From Leeuwenhoekiella marinoflava DSM 3653 (GTDB lineage Bacteria; Bacteroidota; Bacteroidia; Flavobacteriales; Flavobacteriaceae): a stretch of 64,000 nt of DNA. The notes under the pieces are model-generated. The model saw only the letters and a list, made by a program, of their open reading frames with translations. It ran no database searches and was not told the origin of the DNA. The DNA lies in contig NZ_FQUN01000011.1 in NCBI RefSeq assembly GCF_900129005.1, positions 128,767 through 192,766 on the forward strand, in the 5' to 3' direction. Made by a program: the position numbers and the translations under genes. Every line of letters begins with the position of its first letter. Within the stretch, counting starts at the first letter, position 1. Shown here in pieces: positions 7,340 to 16,194 of this stretch.

Positions 7340-8416
7340 CTATTTAGGTAAACGAACACTAAATATAGCGCCTTTATCGGTATTGTTTTGAGCTACAATA
7401 CTGCCCTTATGACTAGCCACAATACCGTGCACTACACTAAGTCCTAATCCAGAACCTTCGCCTGTAGGCTTTGTGGTAAAAAAGGGCTGAAATACTTTTT
7501 CTAAAGCCTCTTCACTAAGTCCTGGACCTTCATCAAGTATTTTCAGAATAATGTGCTCCGTGTCTTGAAAGGCCTCGATAGTTACAACACCATTTTTAGG
7601 GGAAAAATAAATAGCGTTGATTATAAGGTTAAAGATAATTTGAGTAATCTGCACAGTATCTGCCTGAATGACAAGCGCTTCTTCTTCAATCTTCACCTGA
7701 TAGCTTACCTGTTCTTTTCTAAACGTCGCTTCTAATAAATCGAGTGAATCATAAATATGCGGAACGATATTGATATGTTTTTTTTCTTTTGGCATCGCAC
7801 ATGCAAAAAACATCAGCTTCTTTACTACTTCTCTTGAAAAAATCGTGTTCTTAATTATCTTATCAAGATCTGAAGCAGCTGTTTTATCAGATGCCATACT
7901 CTCTTTAAGTAATTCTGCAAATCCTAGGATATTTGCTAATGGAGTATTAAGCTCATGAGCTATTCCGGCTGTTAATTCTCCCAGTATCGAAAGTCTGTCT
8001 GCGTGCTCCATTTGCCTTTTTAGTAGACTTTCATTTTTTTTAATAGCAACACGTTCTAGGAAATCTCCTATTTTAAGTGCTATATTATCAATTAATTGCT
8101 GCTCTTCTCTTAAAAAAGACATCTCCTTTTTTTTGAGAGAAACCACTATAGCTCCTTCTTCTTTATTGAATAAATATATTGGAGATGAAATGCTTGCTTT
8201 GTTATCAGAAAATCCAGTCTTAATCTGGGTTTTACCTTTCCTTATTAATATTCCTGTATATTCTGGAAATTGAAATGCTTTTTTTAAACTGAAAGCAATA
8301 GCCTGAAATGTTTCTTCCTGATATTCAGGATCAGCATTCACCAAAATCGAAGAAACCTCATAAAGACAGGTCAACTCTTTAATACGCTCTTTTAAAGCCT
8401 CTTCAGTAGCATTCAT
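7340..8416 (-). CDS. Sensor histidine kinase (NtrB-like, soluble)
   Basis: 358 residues with no membrane segment. The N-terminal 130 residues look like a GAF-type sensing domain. The HisKA region carries 'GIAHELNTPL' with the phospho-accepting His near 154. The ATPase domain has the N box ('NLIINAIYF'), a G1 box ('DEGPGLS') and the G2 box ('GEGSGLGLSVVHGI'). It phosphorylates the adjacent NtrC-type regulator, inferred from the 6-bp spacing. The signal is unknown; linkage to nhaA hints at ion, pH or energy stress. Confidence 0.9.
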   Translation of the reverse strand: MNATEEALKERIKELTCLYEVSSILVNADPEYQEETFQAIAFSLKKAFQFPEYTGILIRKGKTQIKTGFSDNKASISSPIYLFNKEEGAIVVSLKKKEMSFLREEQQLIDNIALKIGDFLERVAIKKNESLLKRQMEHADRLSILGELTAGIAHELNTPLANILGFAELLKESMASDKTAASDLDKIIKNTIFSREVVKKLMFFACAMPKEKKHINIVPHIYDSLDLLEATFRKEQVSYQVKIEEEALVIQADTVQITQIIFNLIINAIYFSPKNGVVTIEAFQDTEHIILKILDEGPGLSEEALEKVFQPFFTTKPTGEGSGLGLSVVHGIVASHKGSIVAQNNTDKGAIFSVRLPK

Positions 8417-8445
8417 ATTTTATACTATTAATTTAAAGTGTAAGC

Positions 8446-9750
8446 TTAACCAGCACTATTGGGTTTAATTCTTAAAATAAGATACCCTATAATTGCAGCT
8501 ATTACCGAACCTATGAGTATTCCCATCTTTGCTGATAAATTGTAGAAGGGATCACTTTCAAAAGCTAAATTAGAAACAAAAATAGCCATCGTAAAGCCTA
8601 TTCCGGCAAGAAATGATGTTCCTATAATATGCCGTAGCGTAATATCTTTAGGTATATTGATAAGTTTAATCTTTTTAACAAAAAGAATTATAGCTGTTAT
8701 TCCTATACTTTTTCCCAACACCAACCCTAAAATTATATTTACAACCAGTTGTGTATCTAATGCTACTTCACTGGTAAGGTTTACACCTGCGTTAGCCAGT
8801 GCAAATATAGGAATGATTAAATAAGCAACCCAGCCATGCAAACTGTGCTCCATATGTTGTAAGGGGGATTGATAACGACTGGTCCAATCTTGAAGATCAT
8901 CAATTTCCTGTATTTGTTCTTTACTTAGAATAGGTTTTTTAGAGATTGCTGACATTTTAATAGTTGAAGTGATTGCGACTAAGTTCTCTATAAATTCAGG
9001 CGTATTGATTTTTTGCCTAATAGGAACCGAAAATGCCAGTAGAACTCCTGCAAGTGTAGGATGAATGCCTGATTTGAGGAATAAAACCCAAATCACCAAT
9101 CCGAAACTTATAAGTATAAATTTTGAATAATACTGTTTATAAGACAATATATAGATGAAGACCAAAAGAATCAGTGCGATTATTAGCATTGTCAAATTAA
9201 TCGTTCCGCTATAAAAAAAAGCAATCACCACTATGGCTCCTAAATCGTCTACGATAGCAAAGGCCGTTAAAAAAATTTTGAGGCTTAAGGGTACTTTTTT
9301 ACCTAATGCATTCAGAATAGCTAAAGAAAAAGCAATGTCTGTAGCCATAGGTATACCCCAGCCTTTCAGGGTTTCAGGATTTTGATTTAAAATCAAAAAG
9401 AATGCAACCGGTACAACCATTCCGCCCAATGCTCCAAAAAGCGGAAAGGCCATTTTTTTTAAAGAGTTTAACTCACCTATAAGCACTTCGCGCTTTATCT
9501 CTAAGCCAATCAAAAAAAAGAAAATGGTCATAAACCCATCATTAATCCAGAGAATTAAGGGTTTGTACAATTCAAAGCCTTCCGTTTTAAAACCTATTTT
9601 ATAATTCCATAAATCAGAATAACTATCTCCTAACGAAGAGTTAGCCCATAACAAAGCTAGGAGTGTTGCTAACAGCAGAAGTATTCCGCCGGAGCCTTCA
9701 ATTTTTACAAATTTTTGGAAAAGAGTTTTGCTGAATAGGTTTTTATCCAT
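8446..9750 (-). CDS. nhaA: Na+/H+ antiporter NhaA
   Basis: 434 residues with about 12 hydrophobic segments. The ion-binding core is present: 'MATDIAFSLAIL' with Asp near 138 and 'AIVDDLGAIVVIAFFY' with the Asp pair near 168-169. It exchanges protons for sodium across the inner membrane. A hydrophilic insert near 270-295 ('ISKKPILSKEQIQEIDDLQ') is longer than in E. coli NhaA but common in Bacteroidota. It is the first gene of the operon with the two-component pair, so the pair may govern or sense its activity. Confidence 0.95.
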   Translation of the reverse strand: MDKNLFSKTLFQKFVKIEGSGGILLLLATLLALLWANSSLGDSYSDLWNYKIGFKTEGFELYKPLILWINDGFMTIFFFLIGLEIKREVLIGELNSLKKMAFPLFGALGGMVVPVAFFLILNQNPETLKGWGIPMATDIAFSLAILNALGKKVPLSLKIFLTAFAIVDDLGAIVVIAFFYSGTINLTMLIIALILLVFIYILSYKQYYSKFILISFGLVIWVLFLKSGIHPTLAGVLLAFSVPIRQKINTPEFIENLVAITSTIKMSAISKKPILSKEQIQEIDDLQDWTSRYQSPLQHMEHSLHGWVAYLIIPIFALANAGVNLTSEVALDTQLVVNIILGLVLGKSIGITAIILFVKKIKLINIPKDITLRHIIGTSFLAGIGFTMAIFVSNLAFESDPFYNLSAKMGILIGSVIAAIIGYLILRIKPNSAG

Positions 9751-9800
9751 AGTTAGAATAGAGATTATGATGTTAGATTTACAGGCAGTAGCTAGTTGTT

Positions 9801-9833
9801 GAGCTCTAGTATTACTATTAAGAGCTCTTTTTT
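9801..9833 (+). terminator. Hairpin with T run at the end of the 4HB protein gene
   Basis: GAGCTCT (9801-9807) pairs with AGAGCTC (9821-9827), followed by T6 on the plus strand. No plus-strand gene is seen upstream, and the right arm overlaps the last codons of the minus-strand gene. It may work in both directions or end an unseen antisense RNA. Confidence 0.35.
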
Positions 9834-10429
9834 ACTCTATAAAAAAGAGTAATTTGGATCACGATCCCAATAACGATAAGAAAACCAATTTCTAAAGTTG
9901 AAATAAGTTTACTCGTATTCAAAGATTTCTGGGCACTATGCATTAGATTTTCACTCTCATGTACCTGTATTTTTGACAAAGTAACCAAAGCATCTTGCAT
10001 CGTATCAAGAGTATTAAAAATTTCCGTTTTTAACCGTTCAAAATTGGCGGTTTGTTGAATTATTTGAGGTTCTAATATTTGTATTTTTTCAAAACTCTCT
10101 TGCAGGCCTCTCAATTGGTTTGACTCCTTCTCGGTTAATTTTGTATTCTGAAAATCAGAAAGAAGTTTTGCTATCTTTTCATTATTCTCAAGCAATTTTT
10201 TAGAAATAGCACTGTCTTTTAAAGCCAGCCTTTTTGCGGCTAACATGTTAGAGATAGAAAAAATATAATCCTGTACCAGTACCCGGTCTTCAAACACTTC
10301 ATTTACCGATTTCTGAGCGGTTTCAAAATGATGTTGATCAATTCTATTGGTTGCCAGAACCAATAAAAACACCACCGAAAGTGCTAATATCGTGTTGATG
10401 CGTTTTGCTAAAGGTAAGTTTGAAATCAT
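9818..10429 (-). CDS. Four-helix-bundle (4HB_MCP-like) sensory membrane protein without signalling domain
   Basis: From the ATG at 10429 (MISNLPLAKRIN) the product has 203 residues: one N-terminal membrane helix (about 12-26), an extracytoplasmic helical region of about 150 residues, a second membrane helix near 175-195 and a short basic tail. This is the ligand-binding half of a chemoreceptor-type protein (4HB_MCP), but there is no HAMP, methyl-accepting or kinase part. The frame extends 17 codons upstream; the 10429 start is chosen because the chain from there matches the family start. Partner unknown. Confidence 0.7.
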   Translation of the reverse strand: MISNLPLAKRINTILALSVVFLLVLATNRIDQHHFETAQKSVNEVFEDRVLVQDYIFSISNMLAAKRLALKDSAISKKLLENNEKIAKLLSDFQNTKLTEKESNQLRGLQESFEKIQILEPQIIQQTANFERLKTEIFNTLDTMQDALVTLSKIQVHESENLMHSAQKSLNTSKLISTLEIGFLIVIGIVIQITLFYRVKKSS

Positions 10430-10615
10430 AATAATTTGCTTTAAAACAGGTTTTATCACTAAAAGCAAAATACTCACCACAAATCACCACCAAACAACAA
10501 CCAATTGATTATCAACAAGGTAAACCTAATCAGCTCTAAATAAGAAATTTCCTATCGGGTAATATGGAATCAAATTGGGTAATAAAGACCCGCTCTAATA
10601 ATATTCAATCAATAA

Positions 10616-10642
10616 AAAAGGCTTCCGGAATGGAAGCCTTTT
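10616..10642 (-). terminator. Terminator after the GH31 gene
   Basis: A perfect 11-bp stem (10616-10626 with 10632-10642) and a 5-base loop; on the minus strand a T6 run continues past the stem. It closes the starch-locus transcript. Confidence 0.85.
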
Positions 10643-10664
10643 CAAACCAAAATTCAATTATTAC

Positions 10665-12782
10665 TTAAAACGTTAAAGTCAATTCGTTTTGAGAAGACCA
10701 GTCAGAATAGATGATTTGATTGTCTTTCACTAAACCAATTCTAAATTCACGTGCAGTTTTGCGAGTTCCTTCGGTTTGTTTTACACTTACTTTTAAGGTG
10801 TTTTCAGCAGTTTTGAATGCTGAAAAATCTAAGATCGCATAATCGCCATCCTGATAACCAAAACCTTCTCCGGCATCATCATACAGGCTTCCGAAAGCAT
10901 TTCCTGATTTATCGGGATTGATTAACAATGTGAGCTTTTTTGTACTATAATCTTCAGTGCTTTGAATTACCGGTCCCATAGGAACAATTGCTCCATCACG
11001 CAATTTTACGATTGCCTGATAGGTATCATCTGTTTCTTCAAAGGCGATGTCTTGCCAATCCCCTTCAGGCATTTTTAAACCCTCTGCCCAACGCGGAATA
11101 ACCAATAGATTTTCACCCAATAGAAAACTCTGTTGCTCTTCGCGTAAATTTTCGTCCTGAATATCAGCAAAAAAAGTAGGACGCATAATCGGCATTCCTG
11201 TGGTTGCTGCCTCGTGAAACAAAGTATACAAATAAGGCATCAAACGGTATCTGCGATTGATTGCTGTACGCGACACATTCTCAATCTCTTCCCCAAAAGC
11301 CCATGGCTCCTGATCTTCGGTTTCGTTAGACGTGTGGTTTCTGGAAAATGGGTAATATGCTCCTAAAGCAATCCAGTTTCCGAATAAATCTGCAGACGGA
11401 CTTTTTGTAAATCCTCCAATATCGGGACCGTTAAACGGCTGACCCGAAAGACTCAGGTTTATAGACATCGGGATCGACATTTTTAAGTTATCCCAGGTTG
11501 CAGAGTTGTCTCCCGTCCAGGTCGCAGCATAGCGTTGCCCGCCAATATAATTAGCTCTGGAGAGTACAAAAGGGCGCTTCTCTGGATTCACAGCCATGAT
11601 TCCTTCACGACTAGAACGCACCATTAAGAGTCCGTATACGTTATGATAACGCAAATGCACATCTCGTGGTAAATCGCCTCCTCCCCGGTGAATATTGTTA
11701 TCTGGCATAGAACCACCCGGACCGTCAAAAACGGCCGGCTCGTTCATATCATTCCAAACCCCGTCAATTCCCAGATTCATAAAATCTTTATATAAAGAAG
11801 CCCACCATTTTTGCGTTTCAGGTCTGGTATAATCCGGAAAAGCAACCTGCCCCGGCCATACTTCGCCATTATATTCATTACCTGCAGCATCTAAAACCCA
11901 GTGATTACCGGCACTACCCTGCTGATAAACGGAATACAGCGAATCTTGCTTTACACCCGGATCAATCATAAATACCGACTTAAAGTCTCTGGCATGCAGA
12001 TAATCATTCAAGCCTTTAGGATCAGGAAACCCTTCAGGATCAAAAGTGAAAACTCTAAAGCCGTCCATATAATCAATATCCATCCAGATTACATCTGCCG
12101 GAATTTTTCGAGCTCTAAACTCGTCTGCCAGTTCCTGCACATTGGTATCCGGAAAATAAGAATAGCGCGACTGCTGATACCCCAAAGCCCAGATTGGCGG
12201 CATTGCCATCGTTCCGGTAAGTTCGCCAAGCGCTACCATAACCTCTTGCGGCGTTTCCTTCTCGATAACAATAACTCTAAAAGAAGGCCCTTCACTGATG
12301 ATATCAACTCCGTTTTCTAAACGAATTTCTTGTCTCCATGAATTGTCTGCCAAAATACCAAAAGCGCTTCCGTCTGCACGTACACCTAAAACCCAGGGAT
12401 GCGCCTGATACAATTGCTTGCCCTCAAACTTGGCATACTCGTAATTATCGGTATTCCATAAGGTAACATCAGAGCCGTTGCGGCGCAAATCACCTATAAC
12501 TTCTCCGGTTCCGTACAGATCTGTTTCTGGATTTAAGTCGAAATGAACCGAATTCTTTCCATCCATTTGAATGAATTGCGGCTTCACCTTCCAGGCTGCA
12601 GGAAGTGAATCGCGCTTCGGTAACTCTTTAAGCACTGCCAGAGAAGGAAGCGTATGAATCGAGTCGAAATCTTTTGGGTAAAATACTGCAATATCTGGTT
12701 CTGCCAGACTTGCCGATTGTGCAAAAGCAGTTTGTAAACATGCTGTTAATGCTAAAATATACAGTAATGTGAATTTCTTCAT
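10665..12782 (-). CDS. GH31 alpha-glucosidase, exported
   Basis: 705 residues with a signal peptide ending 'QTAFAQ'. It releases glucose from the non-reducing ends of malto-oligosaccharides. An N-terminal beta-sandwich (about 60-190) leads into the (beta/alpha)8 barrel, with 'WMDIDYMD' near 233-240, catalytic nucleophile Asp near 345 in 'WNDMNEP' and acid/base Asp near 425 in 'WTGDN'; the C-terminal beta domains follow. It is somewhat shorter than the usual 780-820 residues, at the C-terminal end. It is the last gene of the starch operon, 9 bp after the neopullulanase-like amylase, and is probably periplasmic. Confidence 0.93.
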   Translation of the reverse strand: MKKFTLLYILALTACLQTAFAQSASLAEPDIAVFYPKDFDSIHTLPSLAVLKELPKRDSLPAAWKVKPQFIQMDGKNSVHFDLNPETDLYGTGEVIGDLRRNGSDVTLWNTDNYEYAKFEGKQLYQAHPWVLGVRADGSAFGILADNSWRQEIRLENGVDIISEGPSFRVIVIEKETPQEVMVALGELTGTMAMPPIWALGYQQSRYSYFPDTNVQELADEFRARKIPADVIWMDIDYMDGFRVFTFDPEGFPDPKGLNDYLHARDFKSVFMIDPGVKQDSLYSVYQQGSAGNHWVLDAAGNEYNGEVWPGQVAFPDYTRPETQKWWASLYKDFMNLGIDGVWNDMNEPAVFDGPGGSMPDNNIHRGGGDLPRDVHLRYHNVYGLLMVRSSREGIMAVNPEKRPFVLSRANYIGGQRYAATWTGDNSATWDNLKMSIPMSINLSLSGQPFNGPDIGGFTKSPSADLFGNWIALGAYYPFSRNHTSNETEDQEPWAFGEEIENVSRTAINRRYRLMPYLYTLFHEAATTGMPIMRPTFFADIQDENLREEQQSFLLGENLLVIPRWAEGLKMPEGDWQDIAFEETDDTYQAIVKLRDGAIVPMGPVIQSTEDYSTKKLTLLINPDKSGNAFGSLYDDAGEGFGYQDGDYAILDFSAFKTAENTLKVSVKQTEGTRKTAREFRIGLVKDNQIIYSDWSSQNELTLTF

Positions 12783-12791
12783 TTTAAAAAA

Positions 12792-14639
12792 CTAGTTTAA
12801 TTGAATGATCATTGGGGTTTTTGCTGCTACCGTAAGTGTATCGGTCAGCGCAATAGTTTGAGACGTGATGATGTCTGTTCCACTTGTAGTTTTAAGGTCT
12901 GCTGCAAAACGTGCCAGGTCTAAGGTTTGGTCGGTTTCGTTATTATTCAAAACCACCATTACCTTTTCTGCGCCTAAACTTCTGAAATAGACATACACAT
13001 TATGCTCCGGGATATACTGGGTGAGTTCTCCTGAGTGAACGGCTTTTGACGTTTTTCTCCAGTTGAGAATTTTCTTGGTAAACTCAAAAAATGCTTGTTG
13101 CTGTGCTGTTCTTTCGGAAGCGCTAAAAGCGTTTTGCGCATCTGCTTCCCAACCTCCGGGAAAGTCTCTGCGGATATCCCCGTCTCCTTTAGATTTGTCA
13201 CCACGCATCCCTAGTTCTGAACCGTAATACAACTGAGGAATACCACGTGTGGTCGCGATAAGACTAAGGCCTAACTTATACGCATTGATGTCCTGATCGT
13301 AAATGTCGTTAAACCTTCTGGTGTCGTGATTCTCTAAAAAGACTAAAAGATTATCTGGATTTGGATATAGAAAATCATTAACAAAATTGTCGTAAGCTTT
13401 CATGATACCGCTTCCCCAGCCGCCTTCTTCTGCAAACATGTGCTCAACGGCATTGTGCAGTGTAAAATCCATTACGGAAGGCAAATAGGTGTTGTAATTT
13501 TGAATCGCACCGATCTTGCTGTCTTTTTGCCAATAAGCGATCTGCGCCTGGTTATGCAACCAGACCTCACCAACAATGTTGAAGTTAGGGAACTCGTCCA
13601 TGATGGCTTTGGTCCACGTTGCAATACCTTCTTTATCATTATAACTGTAGGTATCTACCCGCAACCCGTCAAGGTCTGCGTATTCGATCCACCAGATTGC
13701 ATTTTGAATCAGGTAATTGACCACTAACGGATTTTGCTGATTGAGATCCGGCATGGTTTTTACAAACCAGCCATCCACACAGTATTTAAAATCGCTGTCC
13801 GATTTATGCGGGTCAAACTGGGTTTCCATACGATAATTCGATTGGGCATAACCCGGAAATTGATTGATCCAATCGTAACTGGGTAGGTCTTTTATCATCC
13901 AGTGTTGTGCTCCCCAGTGATTGGTCACATAATCCATAATGAGCTTCATATCGCGTTTGTGCAATGCTGAAGCCAGGTTTTTATAATCTGCATTGCTTCC
14001 GTAACGGGGATCTATGGTGTATACATCGCTCTGTGCATAGGTGTGATACGAATAGGCAGGATCATTATCTTCAAGAAGTGGTGTACTCCAGATAGCCGTA
14101 ACGCCCAACTCCTCTAAATAATCCAGATGCTCTGTAATCCCCTGGATATCGCCACCGTGTCTTCCGCCGCTTTTGCTTCGGTCTAATTTATCGTCTAAAC
14201 CTTTTACAGAATCATTATCAGGATCTCCATTAGCAAAACGGTCTGGCATCAGCAAATAAATAACATCGCTACTGGTATACCCTTCGCGATCTGCAGCATG
14301 TTCAGCTCGTTCTTTCAATTCATATTCCCGGGTAAATTGCAGCTTTCCTTTTTTCTTAAAATCAAAATGAATCGTTCCGGCTGCTACATCTTGAGTTTCA
14401 ATACTCACAAAAATATAATTGGGATTTTCGGTTTTAATCACTCCGGTAACCGGAATTTCTTCTTGCACCGAAATGCTAAAATCTGCAATATTGGTTCCGT
14501 AGAATAGCACCTGTATTTCAGACTTCTCCATCCCTGCCCACCAGAACGGCGGTTCTACCTTTTCTAGTTGCGCATAACTGCTATAACTATACAGACAACT
14601 CCATACCAGCAGCATAAAATACTTTACTGTACTTCTCAT
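12792..14639 (-). CDS. GH13 alpha-amylase, neopullulanase/SusA-like
   Basis: 615 residues with a signal peptide (cut near 'SSYAQ', residue 24). An N-terminal immunoglobulin-like domain (about 28-110) is typical of cyclomaltodextrinase/neopullulanase-type GH13. The barrel has all conserved regions: 'DYVTNHWG' near 236-243, nucleophile Asp near 329 in 'GLRVDTY', acid/base Glu near 358 in 'GEVW' and transition-state Asp near 439 in 'ENHDTRR'. The C-terminal beta domain closes the protein. It probably cuts imported maltodextrins in the periplasm, like Bacteroides SusA, and is followed by the GH31 gene. Confidence 0.93.
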   Translation of the reverse strand: MRSTVKYFMLLVWSCLYSYSSYAQLEKVEPPFWWAGMEKSEIQVLFYGTNIADFSISVQEEIPVTGVIKTENPNYIFVSIETQDVAAGTIHFDFKKKGKLQFTREYELKERAEHAADREGYTSSDVIYLLMPDRFANGDPDNDSVKGLDDKLDRSKSGGRHGGDIQGITEHLDYLEELGVTAIWSTPLLEDNDPAYSYHTYAQSDVYTIDPRYGSNADYKNLASALHKRDMKLIMDYVTNHWGAQHWMIKDLPSYDWINQFPGYAQSNYRMETQFDPHKSDSDFKYCVDGWFVKTMPDLNQQNPLVVNYLIQNAIWWIEYADLDGLRVDTYSYNDKEGIATWTKAIMDEFPNFNIVGEVWLHNQAQIAYWQKDSKIGAIQNYNTYLPSVMDFTLHNAVEHMFAEEGGWGSGIMKAYDNFVNDFLYPNPDNLLVFLENHDTRRFNDIYDQDINAYKLGLSLIATTRGIPQLYYGSELGMRGDKSKGDGDIRRDFPGGWEADAQNAFSASERTAQQQAFFEFTKKILNWRKTSKAVHSGELTQYIPEHNVYVYFRSLGAEKVMVVLNNNETDQTLDLARFAADLKTTSGTDIITSQTIALTDTLTVAAKTPMIIQLN

Positions 14640-14707
14640 AATTTTTACTGTAAAAGCAGTCTCCTGTTCTTAAAGAATAAGAGGCTGCCTGATGTTTCTG
14701 TTTTAAA

Positions 14708-16150
14708 TTAGTGCATCACAGACCAAACTGCATACCCGTTTGCAGGGGCTTCTAGCTGTGCACCGCCATCTTCACCGGTTATTGGTGAATAGGTCGTATT
14801 TTCAGAATAATCCATCAACTGTACCTCATTCCATCCGGTAGCGATTGTACGTCTTTTTGTACTGCTGTTAGCGGTGATGTATACAATAAGTCCCGGATTG
14901 TCTGCATTACCTTTTCGCTTTGCGATATACTCATCTTCATCTGTGTACAAGACTTCCAGGTCTCCGGTTGCCAACGTATTGTGAATGAGGATCAGCTTAT
15001 TCAACTGCTCCTTAAACGCTGCGTTCTCATAGTCCAGATAGAAAACCGTAGGATAACCAGGATGCGTCATGATAAAAGCATAAGCCTTTAATTTATTGGA
15101 AGACTCGATGTAGTTATCGATGTTTCCATCTTTTTCGGTATCGTGATTTGCTGTGAAGGTTACCGCTTTGTCCGGATGGGTTTGCCATACCTGATCTCTG
15201 GTCAAATACGTCAAGTCATCGTTACGGTCAAAAGCTTGTTCCATTCTGTAAAATGCGGCAAAGTCAAAAGCACCGCTACCGGTAGCTTCTATGTGCTTAC
15301 GGATGAGATCTGGATCTCCATCCCACAATTCACTTACTGAAAAACCACCCACTTCTGCCAACCAGTCTTTAATTACAAACGATTCAAAACCCAATACATA
15401 GTCAAACCTCCAGCCGTCAAAGCCCATTTCATTTTTGTAATAGTTTGCTACGGAATTGTCCTGTTTCCACAACCAGTTTTGAACCCGCTCTCTGTGGTGG
15501 TCTAGATTGGTTTCTGCATAAAACAAACTACCCGGATCGTAATTACTCACGCTATTGGGATAAAAATCTTCATAGTTTCTGTTGAACATTCCCGAAGCAT
15601 TACCGTGGGTTTCATCAAAAAGACTATAGGTATCTTTATCACGATACGGATTGTACTCCAGACCACCACCCGAATTGTGATTCAATACAATATCTGCGAT
15701 CACTTCCAGATCATTCTCGTGAGCGGTTGCGATCAAATTCTCCAGATCTGCACGCGTTCCAAAACGAGTTGGAGTCGTCCCATGCTGCTCAAAATTTCCA
15801 AAATCATAATAATCAGACACATCGTATCCCATAGAATACCCACCTGATTGTCCTTTTGTAGCAGGGGGTAACCAGATACGGTCTATACCCGCTTCGCTCC
15901 AGTCTGCAACTTTACCGGAAAGGGTATTCCACCATTCAAAACGAGGCTCAACATCCCAGTAAAACGCTTGCATCATGACTCGGCTACCGTTATCGTAATC
16001 TTCTAGATTAAGTGCCGTAAATTCAACAGGATCTACAACTCCGCTATCCCCATCCGTTGGTACCTCGACGCTGTCATCTGATGCACATCCTACACTCAAG
16101 AGTAGTATAAAAAGATACAGCAATAGGTTTTTAAAAAAAAATTGTTTCAT
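14708..16150 (-). CDS. GH13 alpha-amylase lipoprotein (SusG-like role)
   Basis: From ATG 16150 the product has 480 residues; the alternative ATG at 16156 adds two. A lipoprotein signal ends at Cys22 (LSVGC), followed by an acidic 'ASDDS' stretch as in surface-exposed flavobacterial lipoproteins. The GH13 barrel carries 'DIVLNHN' near 153-159, nucleophile Asp near 250 ('GWRFDY'), acid/base Glu near 274 ('SELWD') and Asp near 337 ('ANHDTEKD'). It probably makes the first endo-cuts in starch at the cell surface. It is separated from the SusE-like gene by a strong terminator, so it should be expressed at a lower level than SusCDE. Confidence 0.92.
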   Translation of the reverse strand: MKQFFFKNLLLYLFILLLSVGCASDDSVEVPTDGDSGVVDPVEFTALNLEDYDNGSRVMMQAFYWDVEPRFEWWNTLSGKVADWSEAGIDRIWLPPATKGQSGGYSMGYDVSDYYDFGNFEQHGTTPTRFGTRADLENLIATAHENDLEVIADIVLNHNSGGGLEYNPYRDKDTYSLFDETHGNASGMFNRNYEDFYPNSVSNYDPGSLFYAETNLDHHRERVQNWLWKQDNSVANYYKNEMGFDGWRFDYVLGFESFVIKDWLAEVGGFSVSELWDGDPDLIRKHIEATGSGAFDFAAFYRMEQAFDRNDDLTYLTRDQVWQTHPDKAVTFTANHDTEKDGNIDNYIESSNKLKAYAFIMTHPGYPTVFYLDYENAAFKEQLNKLILIHNTLATGDLEVLYTDEDEYIAKRKGNADNPGLIVYITANSSTKRRTIATGWNEVQLMDYSENTTYSPITGEDGGAQLEAPANGYAVWSVMH

Positions 16151-16167
16151 ATACATTCTATTTAAAA

Positions 16168-16188
16168 AAGGCTGCACCAGGCAGCCTT
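16168..16188 (-). terminator. Intra-operon terminator between SusE-like and amylase genes
   Basis: A perfect 8-bp stem (16168-16175 with 16181-16188) with a 5-base loop; on the minus strand a T run (16169-16164) follows. It ends only 12 bases before the ATG of the amylase lipoprotein. Confidence 0.8.
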
Positions 16189-16194
16189 GACAAA

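Noticed and set aside
11901-12320. 139-codon plus-strand frame inside the GH31 gene
   Set aside because: Its opposite strand codes the catalytic barrel of a well-supported enzyme; it is a shadow frame.
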